Below, in pieces: positions 16,839 through 24,415 of a stretch of 64,000 nucleotides of DNA. The notes under the pieces are model-generated. The model worked only from the letters and a program-made list of their open reading frames with translations, did not search any database and was not told the DNA's origin. Numbering within the stretch: position 1 is the stretch's first letter; each line of letters starts with the position of its first letter. A program made the translations under genes and the position numbers. Source of the DNA: Pontibacterium granulatum (GTDB lineage: Bacteria > Pseudomonadota > Gammaproteobacteria > Pseudomonadales > Balneatricaceae); NCBI RefSeq assembly GCF_029961155.1, contig NZ_JASBRH010000007.1:124001-188000 (forward strand), read 5' to 3'.

Positions 16839-17705
16839 TTACTCGACGATCACATCTTCGCGGTAACGGAATGGGTGTGCGGCGTAGGTCCCCATGATAC
16901 GCACCTCTCGGGCGAAGAAGTCCAGCTCCTGCAGCGCATACTGCATCGATTTCTGGTTGACGTGGCCTTCTACATCCAAATGGAAGCTGGACACGGTCAT
17001 GGTGTCGGATGCCATATAGCTCTCCAACTTCACCATGTTTACGCCGTTGGTACTGAAACCACCCAGCGCCTTATACAGCGCTGCTGGAATATTGCGTACG
17101 GTGAACATGATGGTGGTCATGTACTTATTCTTTGGGTTGAACTCAGGCACAACCTTGTCACGGGACAGGATCAGGAAGCGGGTGGTGTTACCGGCTTTGT
17201 CCTGGAAGTTTTCACGCAGCACTTCCAGACCGTAGAGTTCAGCGGCCAGGCTGGAGGCAATCGCTGCGAACTCTTTCTTGCCCGCTTTCGCCAGTGCCGC
17301 AGCAGAGCCAGCGGTATCAAGGCTTGCGACAGGTTCCAGGCCCAACTCTTTGGTGTGTTCCAGACACTGTGCCAGTGCTTGCGGGTGGGAGGAGACGGTT
17401 TTCAGCTCTTCCAGTTGGGTACCCGGCAGGCCCAGCAGGCAGTGGTTTACCGGTTCGAAGTGCTCACCCACGATGTGCAGCTGGGTTTTTGGCATCAGGC
17501 GGTAGATCTCCTCTACGCGGCCTGCGGTGGAGTTCTCCAGCGGAATCATCGCCAGCTCAGCCTTGCCGTCTTCCACCATAAACATCGCTTCTGCAAAAGT
17601 TTCGCAAGCATGTGCTTCCATCTCCGGAAAAGCACGGGTGCAGGACAGGTGGGAATACGCGCCGGGTTGGCCCTGGTAGGCGATAATTTTTGCTGAGTCG
17701 CTCAT
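16839..17705 (-). CDS. pheA: prephenate dehydratase, monofunctional
   Basis: 288 aa. It converts prephenate to phenylpyruvate in phenylalanine synthesis. The start IAYQGQPGAYSHLSC, the middle MIPLENSTAGRVEEIYRL and the catalytic TRF in NTTRFLILSR (about 171-175) are typical. The C-terminal ACT domain (about 195-275, VNMVKLESYM) binds phenylalanine for feedback inhibition. The chorismate mutase domain of the usual gammaproteobacterial P-protein is absent; the protein resembles the alphaproteobacterial PDT-ACT type. It is divergent from trmH. Confidence 0.93.
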   Translation of the reverse strand: MSDSAKIIAYQGQPGAYSHLSCTRAFPEMEAHACETFAEAMFMVEDGKAELAMIPLENSTAGRVEEIYRLMPKTQLHIVGEHFEPVNHCLLGLPGTQLEELKTVSSHPQALAQCLEHTKELGLEPVASLDTAGSAAALAKAGKKEFAAIASSLAAELYGLEVLRENFQDKAGNTTRFLILSRDKVVPEFNPKNKYMTTIMFTVRNIPAALYKALGGFSTNGVNMVKLESYMASDTMTVSSFHLDVEGHVNQKSMQYALQELDFFAREVRIMGTYAAHPFRYREDVIVE

Positions 17706-17823
17706 GATGTAATCCGTACAACCAAGTATAAAATGGGGGCATATTATCGCACAGGCCCCGGGATAACTGGAAAAAAATTGTCCCTTTGGTAAGGTGGCGA
17801 GTCTATTTCAGATCGAGTTTGTC

Positions 17824-18537
17824 ATGACCCCTGAACGCCAGCAGAAGTTGCTGGCCACGCTGTTGCGTCGCCAGCCGGACCTGACCCTGATCGCCGACCG
17901 TGTGCATAAACCCCGCAACCTGGCCGCGTTGATCCGCAATGCCGATGCGGTGGGAATCCATGAGATTCACAGTGTAAACCCGAAGGAGGGGTATCCACTC
18001 TTTCGTGGCACAACACGGGGCTCTGACCGATGGGTTAAACTGCGCTGCCATGAGACCTTTCAGGACGCTGCCGATACGGTACGTGCCAAGGGCATGAAGA
18101 TCTATGCGGCGCACTTGTCCGACAAAGCGGTGGACTACCGCGAGGTTGATTACACCAAACCCTGTGCAATCCTGATGGGCGCCGAGAAGTACGGCGTCAG
18201 CGAAGAGGGGCAGGAATTGGCGGATGAACACATCATCGTGCCGATGATGGGTATGGTGGAATCGCTGAATGTATCCACTGCGGCCGGGATCATCCTGGTG
18301 GAAGCCCAGCATCAGCGTATGAAAGCGGGATTGTATGCCGAGTCCCGCCTGCCGCGGGAAGAGCTCGCGTATACCCTGTTTGAGTGGTCTAATCCGATCA
18401 TTGTCGAGTTTTGCCGTGAGCGCGGCCTGGCTTACCCGGAATATAACGAGATGGGTGAGATGGTGGATGCGGTGGGCTGGAACAAACAGGTTCAGGCTGG
18501 AGAAGCGACGCGCTTTTATTGGCCGAAATTCGACTGA
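17824..18537 (+). CDS. trmH: tRNA (guanosine(18)-2'-O)-methyltransferase
   Basis: 237 aa, close to the 229 aa of E. coli TrmH. This SPOUT enzyme methylates the 2'-O of G18 in the D-loop of tRNA using S-adenosylmethionine. TrmH motifs are VHKPRNLAALIRNADAVGIHEIH (motif 1), CAILMGAEKYGVSEEGQELAD (motif 2) and PMMGMVESLNVSTAAGIILVEAQHQR (motif 3, SAM knot). The frame is open from a GTG at 17794. I choose ATG 17824 because MTPERQQKLLATLLRRQPDLT aligns with the E. coli N-terminus. Confidence 0.95.
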   Translation: MTPERQQKLLATLLRRQPDLTLIADRVHKPRNLAALIRNADAVGIHEIHSVNPKEGYPLFRGTTRGSDRWVKLRCHETFQDAADTVRAKGMKIYAAHLSDKAVDYREVDYTKPCAILMGAEKYGVSEEGQELADEHIIVPMMGMVESLNVSTAAGIILVEAQHQRMKAGLYAESRLPREELAYTLFEWSNPIIVEFCRERGLAYPEYNEMGEMVDAVGWNKQVQAGEATRFYWPKFD

Positions 18538-18584
18538 TTTCAATACAACGGACAGAGTCTGACAGCAGGTTACGGAGACAAGGT

Positions 18585-19811
18585 TTGAAGCCACGGCAGC
18601 CACGGCCCATTTACGACTTCATGGTGATTGGCGGAGGCATCCTCGGGATGTCTACCGCGATGCAGCTTCAGGAGGCGTATGCCGGTTGTTCGGTGCTGGT
18701 GCTGGAGAAGGAATCTGCACCGGCCAAACACCAGACCGGCCGCAACTCCGGTGTCATCCATGCCGGGGTGTACTACACACCGGGTAGCCTGAAAGCCAAA
18801 TTCTGCAAAGCGGGCAACCTGGCGACCAAAGCGTTCTGTGACGAGCACGGTATCAAATACGACGCGTGCGGTAAGTTGCTGGTGGCGACTGACGCCTTGG
18901 AGCTGGAACGGATGCAGGCGCTGATCGATCGCTGCGCGCAGAACGAGCTGGAGATTGAGGTACTGGATCAGCATCAACTAAGTGAGCGCGAGCCTAACAT
19001 CAGCGGTGTCGGCGCGATCTTTGTACCCTCCACCGGTATCGTCAACTACGCGGAAATTACCCGCAAAATGGCGGAGATCGTACAATCTAAAGGCGGTAAG
19101 ATCCTCTATGAAACCGAGGTGCAGGGGCTGGAGCAGTTTACTGACCGGATTACTGCATATGGGAGTGATGACCGTTACCACGCCCGTTATATGGTCGCGT
19201 GCGCCGGTTTGCAGTCTGACCGTATCGTGCAGATGCTGGGTAAAGCACCGCACTTCCGCATTATCCCGTTCCGTGGCGAATACTACCTGCTGGACCAGGC
19301 CCACAATGGGATTGTGAATCACCTGATCTATCCGATCCCTGATCCGGATCTGCCGTTCCTGGGCGTACACCTGACCCGTATGATTGACGGCACGGTAACG
19401 GTTGGACCCAATGCGGTGTTGGCGTTTAAGCGTGAGGGATATGAGCGCAATTCGTTCAGCCTGAAAGAGAGCGCAGAGATGCTGCAGTATCCGGGGCTGT
19501 TACGCCTGCTGCGCAAACACTTCCGAGCCAGCCTGAACGAATTAAAAAACTCCCGCAGTAAGCCGGGTTACCTAAAGCTGGTACAGAAGTACTGCCCGTC
19601 ACTGAATGTGGATGACCTGAAGCCCTATCCGGCAGGTATCCGCGCGCAGGCGGTGACAAAAGACGGCAGCTTGGTGGATGACTTCCTGTTCGAAAGCACC
19701 CAGCGCACCCTGATTGTGTGCAACGCGCCATCGCCGGCGGCAACCTCGGCGATTCCGATCGGACAGCATATCGTCGAGCGCCTGTCGCGGCAGGTGGATG
19801 ATGTGTATTAA
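18585..19811 (+). CDS. lhgO: L-2-hydroxyglutarate oxidase/dehydrogenase
   Basis: 408 aa from the chosen start. A flavoprotein that oxidises L-2-hydroxyglutarate to 2-oxoglutarate and passes electrons to quinone. The FAD-binding motif IYDFMVIGGGILGMSTAMQLQ is at the N-terminus, followed by HQTGRNSGVIHAGVYYTPGSLKAKFC, which is diagnostic for LhgO. The C-terminal PAGIRAQAV and NAPSPAATSAIPIGQHIV also match. I use TTG 18585, with GGAG 7 nt upstream; an earlier TTG (18519) would overlap trmH. No csiD is adjacent, so the 2-HG source may be general metabolism. Confidence 0.93.
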   Translation: MKPRQPRPIYDFMVIGGGILGMSTAMQLQEAYAGCSVLVLEKESAPAKHQTGRNSGVIHAGVYYTPGSLKAKFCKAGNLATKAFCDEHGIKYDACGKLLVATDALELERMQALIDRCAQNELEIEVLDQHQLSEREPNISGVGAIFVPSTGIVNYAEITRKMAEIVQSKGGKILYETEVQGLEQFTDRITAYGSDDRYHARYMVACAGLQSDRIVQMLGKAPHFRIIPFRGEYYLLDQAHNGIVNHLIYPIPDPDLPFLGVHLTRMIDGTVTVGPNAVLAFKREGYERNSFSLKESAEMLQYPGLLRLLRKHFRASLNELKNSRSKPGYLKLVQKYCPSLNVDDLKPYPAGIRAQAVTKDGSLVDDFLFESTQRTLIVCNAPSPAATSAIPIGQHIVERLSRQVDDVY

Positions 19812-19826
19812 GTGACTGTGGTCCAA

Positions 19827-19855
19827 TAAAAAAAGCGCTGAAATCAGCGCTTTTT
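19827..19855. terminator. bidirectional rho-independent terminator between lhgO and the helicase gene
   Basis: AGCGCTG (19834-19840), loop AAAT, CAGCGCT (19845-19851), with a T-run on the plus side (19851-19855) and a run of A before it that gives a T-run on the minus strand. It serves both convergent genes. The helicase stop codon (19844-19846) lies inside the hairpin. Confidence 0.88.
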
Positions 19856-21082
19856 CTTGGTTTTGCTCTTGGCGGATTTCTTCGCCGCAGCCGTCTTTTT
19901 CTTCTTAGGCTTGGTTTTTTTCACCTCTTTGGGCATCACCCGTTTCGGCTCCAGCCCGTCGATGGTGGCCTGTGCAATCTTCTGGCCGGTGTAGCGCTCG
20001 ATACGGCCCAGGTTGAGCCAGTCATTGCTGTCTACCAGTGACCAGGCAAAACCCTGGCCGCCATCACGTCCGCTGCGCCCTGCACGGTGCACGTAGATGT
20101 CTCCTCGGCGCGGCAGGTGCAGGTTGATCACGTGGCTGATCTCCAGGAGGTCGAGGCCACGGGCCGCCACATCGGTGGCAACAATCACTTTCAGGCGACC
20201 ACGACGCATGCGCTTAAGACGGGTGGTACGTTCGCCCTGGGGGAGTTCGCCATGCAGGCCGTCACACATGATGCCCAGACGACGAATAAACTGCACCCAG
20301 GTATCCACCTGCTTACGGGAAGCGACAAACACCAGCGCCTGCTTGATCTCGCTGCGGCTGATCAGGGACTTTAACAACGCCTGTTTGTGATCGTCGTTGT
20401 CGGCGAGATACACCGTCTGCTGGATGTTGCCCGCGACACCGCGTGGTGGTGCCAGGGTGAGGGAGCGGGATTCGTTGTTCAGCAGGTCCTGCGCCAGCGC
20501 TTCCACCTGTCCGCCTTCCAGCGTAGCGGAGAACATCAGGGTCTGGCGGGTGATCGGTGTCAGGTCGGCGATCTTGCGGATGTCGCCGATAAAGCCCATG
20601 TCCAGCATGCGGTCCGCTTCGTCGATGATCAGCATCTGCACCACGGAGAGGTCTAACCAGCCTTTTGCATCCATCTCCAGCAGTCGACCCGGTGTCGCCA
20701 CCAGGATATCCACACCTTCGCTCAGCTCTTTCTGCTGGTTGCCGTAAGGTACACCGCCCACCAGCATGGCACTGCGAATATCGGTCAGCGCGGTCTGCTT
20801 CTTGATCACGTGCAGGATCTGGTTTGCCAGTTCACGGGTTGGTGTCAGGATCACAATGCGGGGTGCATCCAGCGGTTTGTCCTGCTGATCCAACAGGTGT
20901 TGCAGGGCGGGCAAAACAAACGCCAGTGTCTTACCGGAACCGGTTGCCGCACAGGCCAACAGGTCCACGCCCTCCATGATGGCTGGAATCGCCTGCTGCT
21001 GGATCTCGGTGGCATCGATAAACTCGTTTTCCGCGAGGGTTTGCAGCAATTCTAGATCAAGTTCGAGGTCGATAAATGACAT
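19844..21082 (-). CDS. DEAD-box RNA helicase (SrmB/RhlE-like)
   Basis: 412 aa. All helicase motifs are present in order: Q-motif EIQQQAIPAIMEG, I AATGSGKT (about 46-53), Ia PTRELANQ, II DEAD in LIIDEADRMLDMGF, III SATLE, then VATDVAARGLDL and VI HRAGRSGRDGG. The C-terminal 35 residues are a Lys-rich tail (KKTKPKKKKTAAAKKSAKSK) that should bind RNA non-specifically. Family members unwind rRNA during ribosome assembly. SrmB is the closest guess from the short core; the paralogue cannot be fixed by eye. Confidence 0.92.
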   Translation of the reverse strand: MSFIDLELDLELLQTLAENEFIDATEIQQQAIPAIMEGVDLLACAATGSGKTLAFVLPALQHLLDQQDKPLDAPRIVILTPTRELANQILHVIKKQTALTDIRSAMLVGGVPYGNQQKELSEGVDILVATPGRLLEMDAKGWLDLSVVQMLIIDEADRMLDMGFIGDIRKIADLTPITRQTLMFSATLEGGQVEALAQDLLNNESRSLTLAPPRGVAGNIQQTVYLADNDDHKQALLKSLISRSEIKQALVFVASRKQVDTWVQFIRRLGIMCDGLHGELPQGERTTRLKRMRRGRLKVIVATDVAARGLDLLEISHVINLHLPRRGDIYVHRAGRSGRDGGQGFAWSLVDSNDWLNLGRIERYTGQKIAQATIDGLEPKRVMPKEVKKTKPKKKKTAAAKKSAKSKTKKKR

Positions 21083-21146
21083 GGTATGGATCTGTTACCT
21101 GTAGGCAGTGAATCTCATGGCAGTTTAGCTGCCGCAAAAGCGGAGA

Positions 21147-24044
21147 TTATACCGGTTGCAGCTCGTCTGCATACCATTGAGTTAAATGATTGAGCAGTTC
21201 GTCCCGCTGTGCGATCAGCGAAGGTGCCAGCTGTTGCGCCTGGGCGTACTTTCCTTGAGATGCCAGGATAATCATCTGTGCCGACTGGGCATGGATCGCC
21301 TTGTGGATGTGATCCACTTCCTGCCAGCGCTGGGTGTGACCAAAGTGAGCCCGGCCATCGCCATTGAGCCACTGGCCAAAGCGGCAGTTGATATGGTCCT
21401 GCACGTCGCTTGGAATTACCTCGTGGGTTTCCCGGTTCACGTAGGCCAGAATTCGGCTGACCCAACTGCGGTGGTCAACACTGGCCGCCAATAAGGGGAA
21501 GTTTTTGATCGGCATTGGATTAATGATCGAGCCGCTCCACTCCTCTGGAAGTGTGTACTGACGTACCCACTCAGGGAACTGTTCGGCAGGCATCGGAGCA
21601 GCGATGACGTATCCTTGTGCTACTTCACACCCCAAATGCAGCAGCATCAGGCCCTGTTCGATTGTTTCCACACCTTCGGCAACGGTGTTAAGGCGGAAGG
21701 CGGTGGCGAGACCGATAATGCCCTCCACGATCGCCAGGTTGTCGGGATCATCGATGATGTCGCCAACAAAACTGCAGTCGATCTTGATTGTATCGGCGGG
21801 CAGTCGTTTCAGGTGGGTCAGGCTGGAGTAGCCGGTGCCAAAATCATCCAGGGCAAAACCCACTCCGCGTGCACGGCAACGGCGAATGATCTCGCTGGCG
21901 CGGGTAATGTTTTCCAGTGCGGTGGTTTCTAGAATCTCCAGCTCCAGTGCGGATGGAGGCAGGGTGGGATACAGCGCCAGCAGGGCGGATAGCTTGTCGA
22001 CAAAGCCGCTCTCCTGCAGGAACTGACCGGAGATATTCACACTCAGGGTCAGCCGCAGGTCGTGGAGGTGCCATTCGTGTAGCTGCTGGATACCATGATG
22101 CAGCACCCATTCCTCCAGGTCGGCCATCAACTGGTCGCCGGTCAGCAGAGGCAGAAATTCGTTGGGCGACAATAAGCCGCGCTCCGGATGTCGCCAGCGC
22201 AGCAGCGCTTCGGCCCCCAAAATCTGGCCGGTTTTCATATTGACCTTGGGCTGGTAGTAGAGCTCGAAGTCGCCATCGCGTAAGCTTTGGGCCGCCTGGC
22301 GGATCAGTGCCTGACGCTGGTTCTGCACACTGTTCTGTTGGCTATCAAACAGGCAGTAGCAGTTGCGCCCCTGCTGCTTGGCGGCATACATCGCCTGGTC
22401 GGCGTGACGCAGCAGCATATCGGCATCGCAGTCATCATCGGGGAACAGTGTGTAGCCAAGGCTGGCCGAGATCGATATCTGGTTACCGCATAAGCGATAT
22501 GGGGCAGCAATTCGGCTTAGAATACGCTTCAGCGAGGCTTCCGCCTGTTGGCGGTTTTCGTGGCCGGGTAGCAGCAGCACGAATTCGTCGCCGCCCAGAC
22601 GGGCGATGGTGTCCTGGGCACGTGATGCGTGGCGTAGTCGGTTTGCCACCTCAATCAGCAGCTGATCGCCCACATCGTGGCCCAGTGCGTCGTTTACCGG
22701 TTTGAAGTGGTCCAGATCCAGGTAGCCAATGACCAGTAGTTTGCCGTTTTCGCAGGTCTTCTGAAGGGCAATCTGCATACGTTCGGACAGCAGGGTGCGG
22801 TTGGGCAGGTTGGTAAGTGGATCGTAATACGCCAGGTGTTTCAGTTGCTGCTGGCTGTACTTCAGATCGGTCACATCCAGCCCTTCGACCAGAATGTAAT
22901 CGACGTCGTTGTTGTCGTTCAGGATCGGCTGGAAGCGGCAATCGCAGTAGCGTACCTGCTTGCGCGAATCCAGATGTTGGGTGTCCAGGCGGCTGGTCTT
23001 GCCGTTAAGTGCAGTGGCGAGTACCTGGCGCAAGCGTTCTGTTTGGCTCAGGTCGTCGCTGCGCCAAACGGTCTCCCAGATCGGGTTAAGTAACACTTCC
23101 GAACGGCTGTAACCGCTCATTTTCATTGCCGCAGCGTTGATCTCCAGAACACAGCCTTGTGGGTCCAGCAACGCAAGGAAGATATTGGTGGTATCAAAGA
23201 TCGCGTGCAGTTTGTGTTCGTAACGCTTGAGTTCCGATTCGTTCCGTTGGCGCTGGCGCCGCATCTCACCGGCAAACTCGATCTCGATCTGGTGCACGAT
23301 GTCGTGTTCGGTCACCAACCCCAGTACTTTGTTGCTCTGGTCGACTACCACCAAGTGGCGGATGTTGTGCGCCTGCATCGCTTCCAGCGCGATCGGTACG
23401 GGGGTGTTGTCAGGGATGGTGCGAACGGGTTTTACCATCACCTGGTCAAGCTGGGTGCTGCTGTCGACCTCGTTGCTGTTGTAGAACTTAACCGCATCAT
23501 TTTCCGTCAGGATGCCGCAGGGAAGATCATTATCCGTAGCAACAACGCAGGTGAAACGGTGCGAGGCCATGGTTTGAATGGCACTGCGCAACAAGGTAGT
23601 GCGAGGCACCGTAAGCGCACTGCTGCTCATCACGCCACGGATATCTTTTAATCGGGAGATGAAGTTGGAGCTGAGGTGGTTGCGGAAATCACTCTCGCTG
23701 ATGATCCCCTGAGGATTCCCGCTGTCGTCCAGCAGAAGCAAGTGGCGGATATTGTGGAATGCCAACAGGTGGTAGCCGTCGCGAAACTCTGTACGGGCTG
23801 GGGCGACCACCACCGGTTTACTCATCACGTCGCTCACTGGTGCATCGGCAGGCATATCGGCTGCAAGGGCCTTGAGCACATCGCGCTCGGTGATGATGCC
23901 AGCGGGCTGGTCCGGGCTGTCCGGATCAACAACCAACAGCGAACTGGTACCGGATTGCTGCATCAGTTCGGTGGCCTCAGCCATGGTCGCGGATGTAAGC
24001 AGTTGATAGAGTGGGTGGCTTAACAGGTGCTCGAGTTTCTTCAC
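21147..24044 (-). CDS. CBS-PAS-GGDEF-EAL-CZB cyclic-di-GMP signalling protein
   Basis: 965 aa, no membrane segment. Residues 1-265 hold four CBS motifs (two Bateman modules; ITERDVLKAL and LVTEHDIVHQ are typical ends). A PAS domain follows at about 280-395. The GGDEF domain (about 400-565) has the intact active site RLGGDEFVLLL. The EAL domain (about 575-830) has EALLRWRHPERG and FALDDFGTGYSSL. The last 110 residues look like a CZB zinc-binding domain (DHINCRFGQWL...VDHIHKAIHAQS). Both catalytic motifs are intact, so it may make or break c-di-GMP according to nucleotide, PAS ligand and zinc status. It is divergent from rapA. Confidence 0.9.
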   Translation of the reverse strand: MKKLEHLLSHPLYQLLTSATMAEATELMQQSGTSSLLVVDPDSPDQPAGIITERDVLKALAADMPADAPVSDVMSKPVVVAPARTEFRDGYHLLAFHNIRHLLLLDDSGNPQGIISESDFRNHLSSNFISRLKDIRGVMSSSALTVPRTTLLRSAIQTMASHRFTCVVATDNDLPCGILTENDAVKFYNSNEVDSSTQLDQVMVKPVRTIPDNTPVPIALEAMQAHNIRHLVVVDQSNKVLGLVTEHDIVHQIEIEFAGEMRRQRQRNESELKRYEHKLHAIFDTTNIFLALLDPQGCVLEINAAAMKMSGYSRSEVLLNPIWETVWRSDDLSQTERLRQVLATALNGKTSRLDTQHLDSRKQVRYCDCRFQPILNDNNDVDYILVEGLDVTDLKYSQQQLKHLAYYDPLTNLPNRTLLSERMQIALQKTCENGKLLVIGYLDLDHFKPVNDALGHDVGDQLLIEVANRLRHASRAQDTIARLGGDEFVLLLPGHENRQQAEASLKRILSRIAAPYRLCGNQISISASLGYTLFPDDDCDADMLLRHADQAMYAAKQQGRNCYCLFDSQQNSVQNQRQALIRQAAQSLRDGDFELYYQPKVNMKTGQILGAEALLRWRHPERGLLSPNEFLPLLTGDQLMADLEEWVLHHGIQQLHEWHLHDLRLTLSVNISGQFLQESGFVDKLSALLALYPTLPPSALELEILETTALENITRASEIIRRCRARGVGFALDDFGTGYSSLTHLKRLPADTIKIDCSFVGDIIDDPDNLAIVEGIIGLATAFRLNTVAEGVETIEQGLMLLHLGCEVAQGYVIAAPMPAEQFPEWVRQYTLPEEWSGSIINPMPIKNFPLLAASVDHRSWVSRILAYVNRETHEVIPSDVQDHINCRFGQWLNGDGRAHFGHTQRWQEVDHIHKAIHAQSAQMIILASQGKYAQAQQLAPSLIAQRDELLNHLTQWYADELQPV

Positions 24045-24341
24045 GGTCTTCGCCCGATTACTACTACAGCAGCCCCGTTACTTCACAACCAGAGCTGCTT
24101 GGGTTGATCAATCTTTGTTTCATGGGAAGATCACTGGACGTGAGACAGCGCTCGAACTGTTGGCGGTTTTGCTTAAACCGTATCGTCTTTCACGACCGAT
24201 TTGACTAGTACAGGCCCCTTCCCTGGGATAAAGGTATACCTGAAATGCTACACACAACACTGATTCGCCTCAGGTTTTGGGGCGCTATCCTAAGAAATTG
24301 CCCTGTTCCGGGAAAATTCTTCGGCAATTTTGAACTAAGTT
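24045..24341. other. divergent intergenic region, nothing clear besides promoters
   Basis: The stretch between the CBS-GGDEF-EAL gene and the rapA promoter is about 300 bp with no convincing reading frame, repeat or RNA structure. It presumably holds the promoter of the minus-strand gene, which I could not place. Confidence 0.4.
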
Positions 24342-24370
24342 TTGTAAGGCGAGGGTGAAACGCCTATCAT
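24342..24370 (+). promoter_or_regulatory. sigma70 promoter candidate of rapA
   Basis: TTGTAA (24342-24347), 17-bp spacer, TATCAT (24365-24370). The predicted start near 24377 leaves a leader of about 40 nt before the TTG start of rapA. Confidence 0.5.
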
Positions 24371-24415
24371 TCCCGCCCCTCAGATTTTACTTCAAAAAAA
24401 ACGGAACACAGTACT

